From: Flavobacterium sp. 9R
GTDB lineage: Bacteria; Bacteroidota; Bacteroidia; Flavobacteriales; Flavobacteriaceae
Assembly: GCF_902506345.1 (NCBI RefSeq)
Contig: NZ_LR733413.1
Span: forward strand, 3,173,198-3,237,197
DNA length: 64,000 bases
Direction: 5' to 3'
The translations under genes were made by a program, and so were the position numbers. Below are positions 52,724 to 62,146 of this stretch, piece after piece. Under the pieces are notes generated by a model that worked only from the letters and a program-made list of their open reading frames with translations, was not told where the DNA came from and ran no database searches. Within the stretch, counting starts at the first letter, position 1. Every line of letters starts with the position of its first letter.

Positions 52724-54133
52724 TTATTTCAATCCATCTATGGTGACTTTAACATTCCCTTTCACGTTAACAAAAGCAATGATGGCTTGATTTGTTAATT
52801 GAATTTTTTGAAATTGGATGTCCTCCATTTTACCATTTACAAAAACACCTGGCATTGGTGAATAATTAGTGAGATAACTCATCATACTTTTTTTTCCTTC
52901 TTCTAAATTGGGCTGAATAGAATACCTACAATTGGCTTCTATTTTTCGTAAAATAATGCCTTGCGCAAGCCAATTTGCAGTTCTCATTAATCGGTTTTTT
53001 GTGTCTAAAACATAATCTAATTTATCAAAGTATATTTCTTTTGTTTTTTCATTGTATTGAGGAAAACCAGAAAGATAAATCGTTCCGTTTACGCTTCCTA
53101 ATAGGTCTAAAGCAATCACCATTTTGTCATTTTTATGCCAAATGGTTACTTGTTTTACCGTTACTTTTTTACTTCCAGAACCAAAAACTTGACCATTAAA
53201 GTTTTTTGTCATTATTCTTGAAGCTTCTAGATAAGTTGAAACTGCTGCGATATTGGTATTAATTTGTTGTGGAATTTGTGTTACTGGTTTTAAGAGTATT
53301 TTGCTTTTGTCATATTTTGATGCTGGTTTTGTGCCAATCAGCGTTTCCATATTGCATTTCATTCCCATTTCTAATACAAAAGAATCGTTTTTTAGTCTGG
53401 CTTCTGTTGTATAGACTTCAATAGGAGTAATTCTTAACCAGCTGGAGTAGGCTTCGCTTATTTCGAACGGAGTGCAGATTTTTTCAAGTGCATCCAATAC
53501 GTTGGGTTTAAAATCCATTGACTTTTCAATCGATTCATCAATTTTTCTTTCGATTTTAGATTTGAATAAACTAATTGTTGGGTTGATTGTATAGGTAATT
53601 GGGACGTTTTTGCCTAATAGTACCATTGTTGGACTTTCTTTCCAGTCTAAAGATTTCAATTCGGTTTTGGTATGCATTCGCCAATTAGTTAGGTTAACAT
53701 CACTATGTAAAGTTACCACGCCATTTAAATTGAATTCTTTGTACGTGTAGAGTTCTACTCCTAATTTTTTGGTGCCAATGCGATATTTTACCCATACTTT
53801 AAGTGGTAAAACCGTTTTTATTTTTTCAGTTGTTCCTTGGTGTGCGTTGGTTATAGTTATTGGGGCTTCTTTCCAAACCTTCAATTCAATATCGTCGTCT
53901 TCAATAGTGTTGTCTTCATAAATCAGTCCATTGAGTAACGCATTGGTTTTGTTTTCAATGTCTTTAAGTTTTATGGTCACCGGAAGGTTGATAAAGGAAG
54001 GACTGTTTTCATAAATCAAAGGAACTGCATCGTCTGGTTCTGGTTTTAGAGCAGTTATTTTATTTGATGTTGAGCAACTTACAAATAATGTAACAGCAAA
54101 TATAATGGTAATAAATAGAAAAATTTTTGACAT
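52724..54133 (-). CDS. DUF4403 family lipoprotein
   Basis: A 469-residue protein starting at an ATG at 54133 (MSKIFLFITIIFAVTLFVSC); the frame continues upstream to 54202, but that extension would bury the signal peptide. The lipobox LFVSC puts the lipid anchor at residue 20. The mature part is beta-rich and matches DUF4403, from memory (segments such as LPLKVWVKYRIG and YLSGFPQYNEKTKEIYFDKL). The function is unknown; lipid binding has been suggested for related folds. It is a single gene, convergent with the oxidase operon. Confidence 0.8.
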   Translation of the reverse strand: MSKIFLFITIIFAVTLFVSCSTSNKITALKPEPDDAVPLIYENSPSFINLPVTIKLKDIENKTNALLNGLIYEDNTIEDDDIELKVWKEAPITITNAHQGTTEKIKTVLPLKVWVKYRIGTKKLGVELYTYKEFNLNGVVTLHSDVNLTNWRMHTKTELKSLDWKESPTMVLLGKNVPITYTINPTISLFKSKIERKIDESIEKSMDFKPNVLDALEKICTPFEISEAYSSWLRITPIEVYTTEARLKNDSFVLEMGMKCNMETLIGTKPASKYDKSKILLKPVTQIPQQINTNIAAVSTYLEASRIMTKNFNGQVFGSGSKKVTVKQVTIWHKNDKMVIALDLLGSVNGTIYLSGFPQYNEKTKEIYFDKLDYVLDTKNRLMRTANWLAQGIILRKIEANCRYSIQPNLEEGKKSMMSYLTNYSPMPGVFVNGKMEDIQFQKIQLTNQAIIAFVNVKGNVKVTIDGLK

Positions 54134-54254
54134 TTGATGATGGTTTATTTTGGTAAAAATACTAAAACAAATATTATTCCAGTTTTTTTGTAACATTTTC
54201 AAAGCAATCGAGTCTTATCGTTTAGAATTGCTTAAGTAGTATGTTACTAGCAAT

Positions 54255-54262
54255 TATTTTTG
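54255..54262 (+). promoter_or_regulatory. Promoter -7 element for the exporter operon
   Basis: TATTTTTG matches TAnnTTTG, with TTG at 54228-54230 about 24 bases upstream. It is 36 bases before the ATPase gene. Confidence 0.55.
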
Positions 54263-54297
54263 TTTATAAATTCCATTAATGCCATAATTTTTTTAGT

Positions 54298-54999
54298 ATG
54301 ATTGAAATTAAAGACTTGCATAAATCCTACAAGATGGGTTCTTCTTCCTTACATGTGCTTAAAGGAATTAATTTCAATATTAAAGAAGGAGAGTTAGTAG
54401 CTATAATGGGTTCTTCTGGTTCAGGTAAATCAACCTTGCTTAATATTTTAGGGATATTGGATGAAGCAGATAGTGGAAGTTATATTTTAGATAATGTACC
54501 TATAAAAAACCTGAATGAAACCATTGCTTCTAGATACCGTAACAAGTTTCTAGGTTTCGTTTTTCAGTCCTTTAATTTGATTAATTACAAAACGGCTTTA
54601 GATAATGTAGCAATGCCTTTGTATTATCAAGGGGTGAAACGAAAAGAACGCAACGAAATTGCTATGGCTTATTTGAAAAAAGTAGGATTGGATAGTCACT
54701 CGCATCATTTACCTAACGAACTTTCTGGGGGACAAAAGCAAAGGGTTGCAATAGCTAGAGCTTTGGCTTCAAATCCAAAAGTATTATTAGCAGATGAACC
54801 AACAGGGGCATTAGATACCAAAACATCTTATGAAGTTATGGAGCTAATCCAAGGAATTAATGATGAAGGAAAAACCATTCTGATTGTAACTCACGAGCCA
54901 GATATTGCTGCAATGTGCAAGCGAAATGTAGTCTTGAAAGACGGATTGATAATAGATGATAAATTAGTAGAACAAGTAAGAGCTTCTTCTTATGTTTAA
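54298..54999 (+). CDS. ABC transporter ATP-binding protein, MacB/LolD type
   Basis: A 233-residue ATPase with Walker A GSSGSGKST (38-46), signature LSGGQKQR and Walker B VLLADEPTG. It matches the ATPases that power MacB/LolCD mechanotransmission systems. It overlaps the first permease gene by 8 bases and is the only ATPase of the six-gene cluster, so it must serve both permeases. Confidence 0.95.
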   Translation: MIEIKDLHKSYKMGSSSLHVLKGINFNIKEGELVAIMGSSGSGKSTLLNILGILDEADSGSYILDNVPIKNLNETIASRYRNKFLGFVFQSFNLINYKTALDNVAMPLYYQGVKRKERNEIAMAYLKKVGLDSHSHHLPNELSGGQKQRVAIARALASNPKVLLADEPTGALDTKTSYEVMELIQGINDEGKTILIVTHEPDIAAMCKRNVVLKDGLIIDDKLVEQVRASSYV

Positions 55000-56236
55000 T
55001 ACAGAACGCTGGCAGGAAATATTCGAGGCGATTGCCAAGAACAAGTTGAGAACTTTCTTGACAGGAATCTCTGTGGCGTCTGGTATCTTTATTTTGGTTA
55101 TTTTATTGGGTGCAGGTAAAGGATTGCAAAACGGAATTGCCAAACAATTCGAGCGTGATGCAGAAGGAATAATCGAAGTTTGGACGGGTACCACAACCAA
55201 AGAATATAAGGGACTAAATCCCGGAAGAGAAGTACAGTTCAGAAATAGTGATTACGACTTGGCCGTTACCAAGTTTGATGATAAACTGGATCGAAGATCG
55301 GCGGTTTATTCCTATTGGAATGGCGTTATTGTCTACGGAAAGGAAACGGGGAATTATCAATTCAGAGGAATCTATCCTGATTACTTAGCTTTAGAAAATG
55401 CAACCATTGTAAGCGGACGTTTTATCAACGAAAATGATTTATTACATAACGAAAAAGTGGCTGCAATTGGTCAGAAAGTCAAACTGGATTTGTTTAAAGA
55501 TAAAAATTCTATCGGGGAAGAAATCGTAATCAATAATGTGAATTTTAAAGTTATTGGAGTTTTTACGGATCCATCAGGAGAGCGTGAAGAGTCAAGAATC
55601 TATTTGCCTATCACCACAACTCAAAAAGCTTTTAGCGTAGGCGACAAAATAAGTAATATGCAATTTACGCTGAATAAAATGGCGACTTATGAAGAAGCAT
55701 TGGCTCAATCTACCAAGTTTACAACAGAATTAGGGCAAATGTTGCGAAGTAAAAATACCGTTGCTCCAGATGATGAAAGTGCAATCGGAATCAATAATTC
55801 TATCGAAAATGCCAAACAATTTTATGATTTGAATTTGTACATCCGTCTATTTTTTTGGTGGGTAGGAATATGTACCATTATTGCAGGAGTGGTGGGGGTT
55901 AGTAATATTATGTTGATCATTGTAAAAGAGCGTACCAAAGAAATTGGAATTCGAAAAGCACTTGGCGCATCACCTATTTCTATAGTTGGGATGATATTGC
56001 ATGAGTCTATTTTTATTACCACAATTGCAGGTTTTATTGGTTTATTATCTAGTTTATTATTGCTTGAACTGGTCGGACCTTATGTGAAAAGCGACTATTT
56101 TTTAAATCCTGAAGTAGATTTTGGGGTAGCTATTACTACTTTAATTTTATTAGTATTTGCTGGAGCAATGGCAGGTTTTTTTCCCGCCTATCATGCAGCC
56201 AAAATCAAACCTATTGTAGCACTTAGAGACGAATAA
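54992..56236 (+). CDS. MacB/FtsX-type ABC permease (1)
   Basis: A 414-residue permease with the MacB layout: one N-terminal helix (FLTGISVASGIFILVILLGAG), a large periplasmic domain (about 45-285), then three C-terminal helices, the FtsX domain (SNIMLIIVKERTKEIGIRKALGASP). It overlaps the ATPase by 8 bases and is followed after 2 bases by a second, related permease. The two probably form a heterodimer. Confidence 0.92.
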   Translation: MFNTERWQEIFEAIAKNKLRTFLTGISVASGIFILVILLGAGKGLQNGIAKQFERDAEGIIEVWTGTTTKEYKGLNPGREVQFRNSDYDLAVTKFDDKLDRRSAVYSYWNGVIVYGKETGNYQFRGIYPDYLALENATIVSGRFINENDLLHNEKVAAIGQKVKLDLFKDKNSIGEEIVINNVNFKVIGVFTDPSGEREESRIYLPITTTQKAFSVGDKISNMQFTLNKMATYEEALAQSTKFTTELGQMLRSKNTVAPDDESAIGINNSIENAKQFYDLNLYIRLFFWWVGICTIIAGVVGVSNIMLIIVKERTKEIGIRKALGASPISIVGMILHESIFITTIAGFIGLLSSLLLLELVGPYVKSDYFLNPEVDFGVAITTLILLVFAGAMAGFFPAYHAAKIKPIVALRDE

Positions 56237-56238
56237 TT

Positions 56239-57504
56239 ATGTTTGATAGAGATAAATGGAATGAGATTTTAGAAGCATTGACGGCCAATACTTTTCGGAC
56301 GATACTTACGGCTTTTGGTGTTTTTTGGGGTATTTTCATTTTGGTCATACTGCTAGCTGCAGGTAATGGATTAGAGAATGGAGTAAAAAAAGGATTTGAT
56401 GGTATTGCGACTAATACTATGTTCATGTGGTCTCAAACAGCTTCAAAGCCTTATAAAGGTTTGCCGGCTAACCGAAAGTTTAATTTTAAAAATGCTGATG
56501 TTGCTGCGCTTAAAGAGAATTTTCCTGATTTATTATATGTGTCACCACGAAATCAATTAGGTGGTTTCGAGGGAGCCAATAATGTGGTGCGTGGAACCAA
56601 AACAGCAGCTTATACCATTTATGGAGATTATCCAGAGTTGATCAAACAAGAGCCAATGGATATTCCAAAAGGCCGATTTTTGAACCAACAAGATATTACC
56701 TTAAAACGTAAGGTTGCAGTTATAGGGCAAGGGGTTATCAAAGAATTGTATGGTCCAACTGAAGAAGTAATCGGAACCTATATCAAAATCAATGGAGTAA
56801 ATTTCATGATTGTTGGAGTGTACAAATCAAAATCAAATAATAGAGGCGGAGGAGAGGAAGAACAGAAAAAAATCTTCATTCCTTTTACGACCTTCCAGCA
56901 AGCATTCAATTTTGGGGATACTGTAGGTTGGATGGCATTAACGGCCAATGATGGAGCTTCAATTACGGATTTAAAACCCAAAATTATTGAGTTTATGAAA
57001 GGCCGACATTCCATAAACCCTGCCGATGATCGTGCTATTGGGAATTTTGATTTGTATGCCGAGTTTAGTAAGGTACAAGGATTATTCTCTATATTAAGAT
57101 TCATTGCTTATTTTGTGGGAACCTTAGTATTGCTCTCAGGAGTTATCGGTATTTCAAACATCATGTTGATTGTGGTAAAAGAACGAACTAAGGAAATAGG
57201 GATTCGTCGGGCTTTGGGAGCTACGCCGGGAGCCATTAGAACACAAATTTTAACCGAAGCTATTTTCTTGACTATCGTTGCAGGAATGTTTGGGATAGCC
57301 ATGGCGACAGGAGTTTTGGGAGTCTTGAATATGATTCTAGATTCGATGCCAAGCGATGACATGATGTTTGCTAATCCAAGTGTGGATTTGGCAGTAGTGT
57401 TTTTTGCTTTAATCATATTAGTCGGCTCAGGATTATTAGCTGGATTTATTCCAGCACAAACCGCGATTAGAGTCAAACCAGTAGATGCTTTAAGAACAGA
57501 ATAA
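56239..57504 (+). CDS. MacB/FtsX-type ABC permease (2)
   Basis: A 421-residue paralogue of the upstream permease with the same four-helix plan (FGVFWGIFILVILLAAGNG, periplasmic domain, SNIMLIVVKERTKEIGIRRALGATP). The periplasmic domains have diverged, as expected for two halves of a heterodimer rather than a recent duplication. No ATPase domain is fused, unlike E. coli MacB. Confidence 0.92.
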   Translation: MFDRDKWNEILEALTANTFRTILTAFGVFWGIFILVILLAAGNGLENGVKKGFDGIATNTMFMWSQTASKPYKGLPANRKFNFKNADVAALKENFPDLLYVSPRNQLGGFEGANNVVRGTKTAAYTIYGDYPELIKQEPMDIPKGRFLNQQDITLKRKVAVIGQGVIKELYGPTEEVIGTYIKINGVNFMIVGVYKSKSNNRGGGEEEQKKIFIPFTTFQQAFNFGDTVGWMALTANDGASITDLKPKIIEFMKGRHSINPADDRAIGNFDLYAEFSKVQGLFSILRFIAYFVGTLVLLSGVIGISNIMLIVVKERTKEIGIRRALGATPGAIRTQILTEAIFLTIVAGMFGIAMATGVLGVLNMILDSMPSDDMMFANPSVDLAVVFFALIILVGSGLLAGFIPAQTAIRVKPVDALRTE

Positions 57505-57535
57505 AAATATAGTAAAACGATTAATCAATCCAAAA

Positions 57536-58651
57536 ATGAAAAAAGGAGTAACCATAACTATTTTAATTGTAATTGCACTAGTGTTTTTTGGTGCTTTGTA
57601 TTACTTGTATGCCAAGAATCAAGAACCACCGGTAGTTTTTCAAACCGATAAAACAGAAACTAAAACTATTGTAAAAACAACCATTGCAACTGGTAATATT
57701 GTTCCAGATGAAGAGGTTTTGATTAAACCCAATATTTCAGGAATCATTGAGGAAGTGTACATTAAGGCTGGAGAAACAATTAAAGCCGGAGATTTGATTG
57801 CTAAAATAAAAGTAGTAGCGAATGTTTCTACTTTGAATAACACTCAAAATCAAGTGCAAACTGCCAAAATTGATTTAGATAATCAAGAAAAATTATTCCA
57901 AAGACAAAAAACATTGTTCGACAAAGGCGTGATTTCTGCCAATGATTTTGATGCGGCTCAAGTGGCGTACAAGCAAGCAAAGCAAAACTATGCAGCGGCT
58001 AGAAAAAGCAACGATATCGTAAAAACAGGAACTACTTCTGGAATGGGCAATTATGCGAATACCTTGATTCGTTCTACTGTAAACGGAATGGTGCTTGATG
58101 TTCCTGTGAAAGTTGGAAATCAAGTTATAGAAAGTAACAATTTCAATGAAGGAACGACTATTGCAAGTGTAGCCGATGTAGGAAGAATGATTTTTGTTGG
58201 AAAAATCGACGAATCTGAAGTGGGTAAAATCAAAGAAAATTTGCCTATTGAGATTACGGTTGGTGCTATCGAAAACAAGAAATTCGATGCGGTTTTGAAT
58301 TACATTGCTCCAAAAGGGAAAACCGAAAATGGTGCGATTCAATTTGAAATCAAAGCTAAAATGACTAACCGCGATAATACGTTTATTAGGGCCGGTTTAA
58401 GTGCCAATGCTTCTATTATTTTAGAAAAAGCTGATAAAGTTTTGGCAATCAAAGAAGCTTTGGTACAATTTGATAAAAAAACACAAAAACCTTATGTTGA
58501 AGTACAAACTGGACCGCAAAAATTTGTTCGTAAAGATTTGGTTTTGGGTGTAAGCGATGGAATTTATGTTGAGATAAAGGGTGGAATTAAAGCTTCTGAT
58601 AAAATAAAAATTTGGAATCAAGGATTGTTAACCGAAGAGCCTAAGCCTTAA
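57536..58651 (+). CDS. HlyD/MacA-type periplasmic adaptor (1)
   Basis: A 371-residue membrane-fusion protein with an N-terminal anchor (about 5-26), a lipoyl/barrel-sandwich domain (EDEVLIKPNISGII-like, read here as VLIKPNISGIIEEV), a helical hairpin (about 100-165; QNYAAARKSNDIV), and a beta-barrel region. It should join the ABC permease pair to the TolC channel. It lies 31 bases after permease 2 and before the tolC-like gene. Confidence 0.9.
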   Translation: MKKGVTITILIVIALVFFGALYYLYAKNQEPPVVFQTDKTETKTIVKTTIATGNIVPDEEVLIKPNISGIIEEVYIKAGETIKAGDLIAKIKVVANVSTLNNTQNQVQTAKIDLDNQEKLFQRQKTLFDKGVISANDFDAAQVAYKQAKQNYAAARKSNDIVKTGTTSGMGNYANTLIRSTVNGMVLDVPVKVGNQVIESNNFNEGTTIASVADVGRMIFVGKIDESEVGKIKENLPIEITVGAIENKKFDAVLNYIAPKGKTENGAIQFEIKAKMTNRDNTFIRAGLSANASIILEKADKVLAIKEALVQFDKKTQKPYVEVQTGPQKFVRKDLVLGVSDGIYVEIKGGIKASDKIKIWNQGLLTEEPKP

Positions 58652-58703
58652 TTAAGCCCCACAAACTAGTTGCTAATTTTGAAAAAATGTTAAATTTGTG
58701 CAG

Positions 58704-58711
58704 TATATTTG
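58704..58711 (+). promoter_or_regulatory. Internal promoter before the TolC-like gene
   Basis: TATATTTG matches TAnnTTTG, with TTTTG (58677-58681) 22 bases upstream as -33. It overlaps a TTG at 58709 that would otherwise extend the tolC frame, supporting the ATG at 58733 as the true start. Confidence 0.6.
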
Positions 58712-58732
58712 TTGCACTTTCATTCCCAATTT

Positions 58733-60100
58733 ATGAAAAAAAATAATTATTTAAGTTTAGTGTTCTTTTTGTTCGCTTCCATTGTTGGAACGGCACAAAC
58801 TAAAACCTGGACTTTAGAAGAGTGTGTAAAATATGCGATAGAAAATAATATTTCTATCAAAAACACCGCGCTAGATATCAAAACTGCTGAGATTAATAAA
58901 AAAGGGGCAGTGGGAAATTTTATTCCTTCGCTAAATGCTAATACTTCACACTCATGGAATATTGGTTTAAACCAAGATATTACAACCGGTTTACTGCGAA
59001 ATCAAACCACTCAGTTTACTTCTGTAGGAGGAACATTAGGAGTTGATATTTATAAAGGCTTGCAAAATCAAAATACGTTACGTAGAGCGAATTTGGCTAT
59101 TGTTGCCTCAAAATACCAATTGCTTAAAATGCAAGAAGATATTGCTTTAAATGTTGCGAATGCTTTTTTACAAATTTTGTTTAACAAAGAAAATTTAAAG
59201 GTACAAAATGAGCAATTGGCGATTAGTGAAAAGCAATTGGCACGTTCAGAAGAGTTGGTCAAAGCTGGATCAATACCAAGAGGAGATGTTTTGGATATTA
59301 AAGCAAACGTTGCAACCAACAAGCAAAATGTGATCACTGCCGAAAATGCGTTGTTGATTTCAAAATTGAGTTTAGCGCAGTTGTTACAGTTAAAAGATTT
59401 TTATGATTTTGATGTAGTAGATAATGAAAGTATTAAAGATGAGAATAATATATTGGCTCAACCTGCTACAGCCATTTATGATAAAGCAAAAGAATCTAGA
59501 ACTGAGTTAAAAATTGCTAAAACGAATTTAGAAGTAGCTCAAAAAGACTTGGATATCGCCAAAGGAGCTTTTCAACCTACATTGCAAGGATTTTACAATT
59601 ACAATACAAGGATTGCTTATGCTGATAGAATTGGGCTAGATCAAAATGGAAATCCAGTTTCCCAAGCTGCTTTACCTTTTTGGGATCAGTTTAAAGACAA
59701 TAAGGGACAGGCTTTTGGCGCACAATTGTCTATACCAATTTTTAATGGATGGTCTGTGAAAAATAATGTTGAGCGTAACAAAGTTAATTTAGAGAAATCT
59801 AAAATTGCTTTAGAACAACAAGAATTAGATTTGCAAAGAAACGTGTATACCGCTTTTACAGATGCTAAAGGGGCTTTAAAAACACACGAGTCTGCTATTG
59901 TTTCCTTGGAGTCTAGACAAGAAGCGTTCAATTACGCGAAAGAACGTTATGCGGTGGGGATGATGAATTCTTTCGATTTCAATCAAGCACAAACGTTGTT
60001 GACCAATGCTCAATCTGAAGTAATCCGAACCAAATACGACTATATCTTTAAAATTAAAATACTTGAATTCTATTTTGGAATTCCAATCTTAAAAAACTAA
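58733..60100 (+). CDS. TolC-family outer-membrane efflux protein
   Basis: A 455-residue outer-membrane factor (signal peptide ending near VGTAQT). It has the TolC repeat structure: two long helical coiled segments, including ENNISIKNTALDIKTAEI and SIPRGDVLDIKANVATNKQN, with a second set ending in the C-terminal helix (SFDFNQAQTLLTNAQSEVIR). It forms the outer-membrane exit duct of the exporter. The frame is open to 58709, but that TTG lies inside a promoter. Confidence 0.93.
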   Translation: MKKNNYLSLVFFLFASIVGTAQTKTWTLEECVKYAIENNISIKNTALDIKTAEINKKGAVGNFIPSLNANTSHSWNIGLNQDITTGLLRNQTTQFTSVGGTLGVDIYKGLQNQNTLRRANLAIVASKYQLLKMQEDIALNVANAFLQILFNKENLKVQNEQLAISEKQLARSEELVKAGSIPRGDVLDIKANVATNKQNVITAENALLISKLSLAQLLQLKDFYDFDVVDNESIKDENNILAQPATAIYDKAKESRTELKIAKTNLEVAQKDLDIAKGAFQPTLQGFYNYNTRIAYADRIGLDQNGNPVSQAALPFWDQFKDNKGQAFGAQLSIPIFNGWSVKNNVERNKVNLEKSKIALEQQELDLQRNVYTAFTDAKGALKTHESAIVSLESRQEAFNYAKERYAVGMMNSFDFNQAQTLLTNAQSEVIRTKYDYIFKIKILEFYFGIPILKN

Positions 60101-60106
60101 TACATT

Positions 60107-61402
60107 ATGTCTAAGAAAACTATTTATATACTTTTAGCCGTTGCCGTTGTCTTAATAGGAACCTTAATAGGGCTTTCCAAATCGGGAGTAATTGGAAATA
60201 AAGATAAAGGAACCGAAATTGAAATTGCCAATGTGGCAGCATCTACCATTGTAGAAACCGTTTCTGCTACTGGAAAAATTCAACCCGAAATTGAAGTAAA
60301 AATATCTTCTGAAGTGTCGGGAGAAATCATTGCTTTGAATGTAAAAGAAGGACAAGTTGTAAAAAAAGGAGATTTATTGGTTAAAATAAATCCTGATTTG
60401 TATACTTCTGGATACAACAGAACTGTATCTAATTTATCAGGAAGTAAAGCGGTTTTAAATCAATCAGAAGCCTCATTTAAAGAAGCCAAAGCGAATTACG
60501 ATCGAAACAAATCGTTGTACGATAAAGGGATTATTTCTAGAGCAGATTGGGACAAAGCTATCGCTTCTTTTGAAGTGGCCAAAGCCAACAAACAAAATGC
60601 GTTTTACAATGTGCAAAGTGCTTCAGCAACGGTATTGGAGGCCAAAGACAACTTAGGTAGAACGACTATTTATGCTCCTGCAGACGGTACAATTTCTGTG
60701 CTGAATGTAGAGTTAGGAGAACGCGTTTTAGGTACACAACAAATGGCTGGAACTGAGATTTTACGCGTTGCCAATTTGAACAATATGGAGGTTGAAGTAG
60801 ATGTAAATGAAAATGATATTGTTAAGATAAAAGTAGGTGATGAAGCGAACGTAGAAGTAGACGCCTATTTGAAAAAGCAATTCAAAGGGGTAGTAACTAG
60901 TATTTCAAATTCGGCGAGTTCGGCTTTAACTGCTGATCAAGTAACTAATTTTAAAGTTAAAGTTAGAATTTTGAAAGAATCTTATCAGGATTTATTAGAA
61001 GGTAAGCCAAGTACTTATTCTCCTTTTAGACCAGGAATGACTGCGACTGTCGATATTATTACCAATACTAAATCGAATATTTTGACTGTGCCGATCAGCT
61101 CAGTTGTGGTAAAATCTGATACTGCAGCTGTAAAAGAAATTAAAGTAGAGGACCCTAACGAAGAGAAATCAAAACCGAAAAGCGATAAAAAATTCGAATG
61201 TGTTTTTGTGAAAGTTGGTAATAAAGCAAAAATTAGAGTGATTAAAACCGGTATACAAGATGATACTAATATTGAAGTTTTATCAGGATTGAAAAAGGGA
61301 GATGTAGTTATTACTGGGCCTTATACAACGGTTTCTAAAGAGCTCAATTCAGGGGATAAAGTCTCCTTGAAAACCGACAATGCAAAAGAAGGAAAGAAAT
61401 AA
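60107..61402 (+). CDS. HlyD/MacA-type periplasmic adaptor (2)
   Basis: A 431-residue membrane-fusion protein with an N-terminal anchor (about 6-24), a lipoyl half (EVSGEIIALNVKEGQVVKKG), a helical hairpin (about 100-165), the second lipoyl half (TIYAPADGTISVLNVELGERV) and beta-barrel and membrane-proximal domains. It is only 6 bases after the TolC-like gene and is not a close copy of the first adaptor. Two adaptors may be used together as a mixed ring or with different substrates. Confidence 0.92.
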   Translation: MSKKTIYILLAVAVVLIGTLIGLSKSGVIGNKDKGTEIEIANVAASTIVETVSATGKIQPEIEVKISSEVSGEIIALNVKEGQVVKKGDLLVKINPDLYTSGYNRTVSNLSGSKAVLNQSEASFKEAKANYDRNKSLYDKGIISRADWDKAIASFEVAKANKQNAFYNVQSASATVLEAKDNLGRTTIYAPADGTISVLNVELGERVLGTQQMAGTEILRVANLNNMEVEVDVNENDIVKIKVGDEANVEVDAYLKKQFKGVVTSISNSASSALTADQVTNFKVKVRILKESYQDLLEGKPSTYSPFRPGMTATVDIITNTKSNILTVPISSVVVKSDTAAVKEIKVEDPNEEKSKPKSDKKFECVFVKVGNKAKIRVIKTGIQDDTNIEVLSGLKKGDVVITGPYTTVSKELNSGDKVSLKTDNAKEGKK

Positions 61403-61416
61403 AATAATAGTCTAAC

Positions 61417-61463
61417 AACTTAAAAAATCACAATCGTCAAAGAAGATTGTGATTTTTTAAGTT
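61417..61463 (+). terminator. Intrinsic terminator after the exporter operon
   Basis: Perfect 19-bp arms (61417-61435 and 61445-61463; cores TCACAATC and GATTGTGA) flank a 9-base loop. The A/T-rich outer part makes it active in both directions. Confidence 0.88.
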
Positions 61464-61478
61464 TATACAATTTACGTT

Positions 61479-62144
61479 TTGGCATATCTATTAAATATTG
61501 AAACAGCTACTAAGAATTGTTCCGTGTCTTTGGCTAAAGATGGAAGTACACTTTTATGCAAAGAAATAGCAGAAGAAGGCTATTCTCATGCAGAACGTTT
61601 GCATATTTTTATAGAAGAAATTATCAAAGAGGCAGGAATTACGTTTCAAGACCTTAATGCTATTGCTGTGAGTCAAGGTCCTGGGTCCTATACGGGATTA
61701 CGAATTGGTGTTTCGGCGGCCAAGGGCTTGTGTTATGCTTTGGATATACCGTTGATTGCGATTGATACGTTGCAAACTTTAGCGCGACAAGTAAAACAAA
61801 CCGATGGTTGTATAGTTCCAATGATTGATGCCAGAAGAATGGAAGTATACAGTGCTATTTTTGATGCCAATTATGAGCAGAAGAGAGCCATTCAAGCCGA
61901 AGTGATTACCGAAAATTCGTTTGCCGATAGCAAAGAGACCATCTATTTTATTGGGGATTGCAACGAAAAATGTAAAACGGTACTTACGGCTCCCAATTTT
62001 GTTTTTTTAGAAGGGATTCAATATCCTTCTGCCAAAGAAATGAGTGCTTTGAGTTTTGAGAAATATCAAATAAGCGACACCGTAGATGTCGCTTATTTTG
62101 AACCTTTTTACTTGAAAGATTTTATGATTACTACCAAAAAGTAG
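61479..62144 (+). CDS. tsaB: tRNA threonylcarbamoyladenosine biosynthesis protein TsaB
   Basis: A 221-residue ASKHA-fold protein that partners TsaD in making the t6A modification of ANN-decoding tRNAs. The family motif SQGPGSYTGLRIGVSAAKGL is present after an N-terminal ILNIETATKNCSVSL-like strand (seen as LLNIETATKNCSVSL). No ATG exists at the right place, so the start is the TTG at 61479. It is convergent with the MscS gene, the stop codons being 2 bases apart, and contains a strong hairpin near its 3' end. Confidence 0.94.
   Translation: MAYLLNIETATKNCSVSLAKDGSTLLCKEIAEEGYSHAERLHIFIEEIIKEAGITFQDLNAIAVSQGPGSYTGLRIGVSAAKGLCYALDIPLIAIDTLQTLARQVKQTDGCIVPMIDARRMEVYSAIFDANYEQKRAIQAEVITENSFADSKETIYFIGDCNEKCKTVLTAPNFVFLEGIQYPSAKEMSALSFEKYQISDTVDVAYFEPFYLKDFMITTKK
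62069..62099. terminator. Hairpin inside the 3' end of tsaB
   Basis: AAATAAGCGACA (62069-62080) pairs perfectly with TGTCGCTTATTT (62088-62099) across a 7-base loop. T-rich sequence follows on both strands. Since tsaB and the MscS gene end 2 bases apart with no intergenic terminator, this in-gene hairpin may stop transcription from the MscS side. Confidence 0.5.
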
Positions 62145-62146
62145 TA

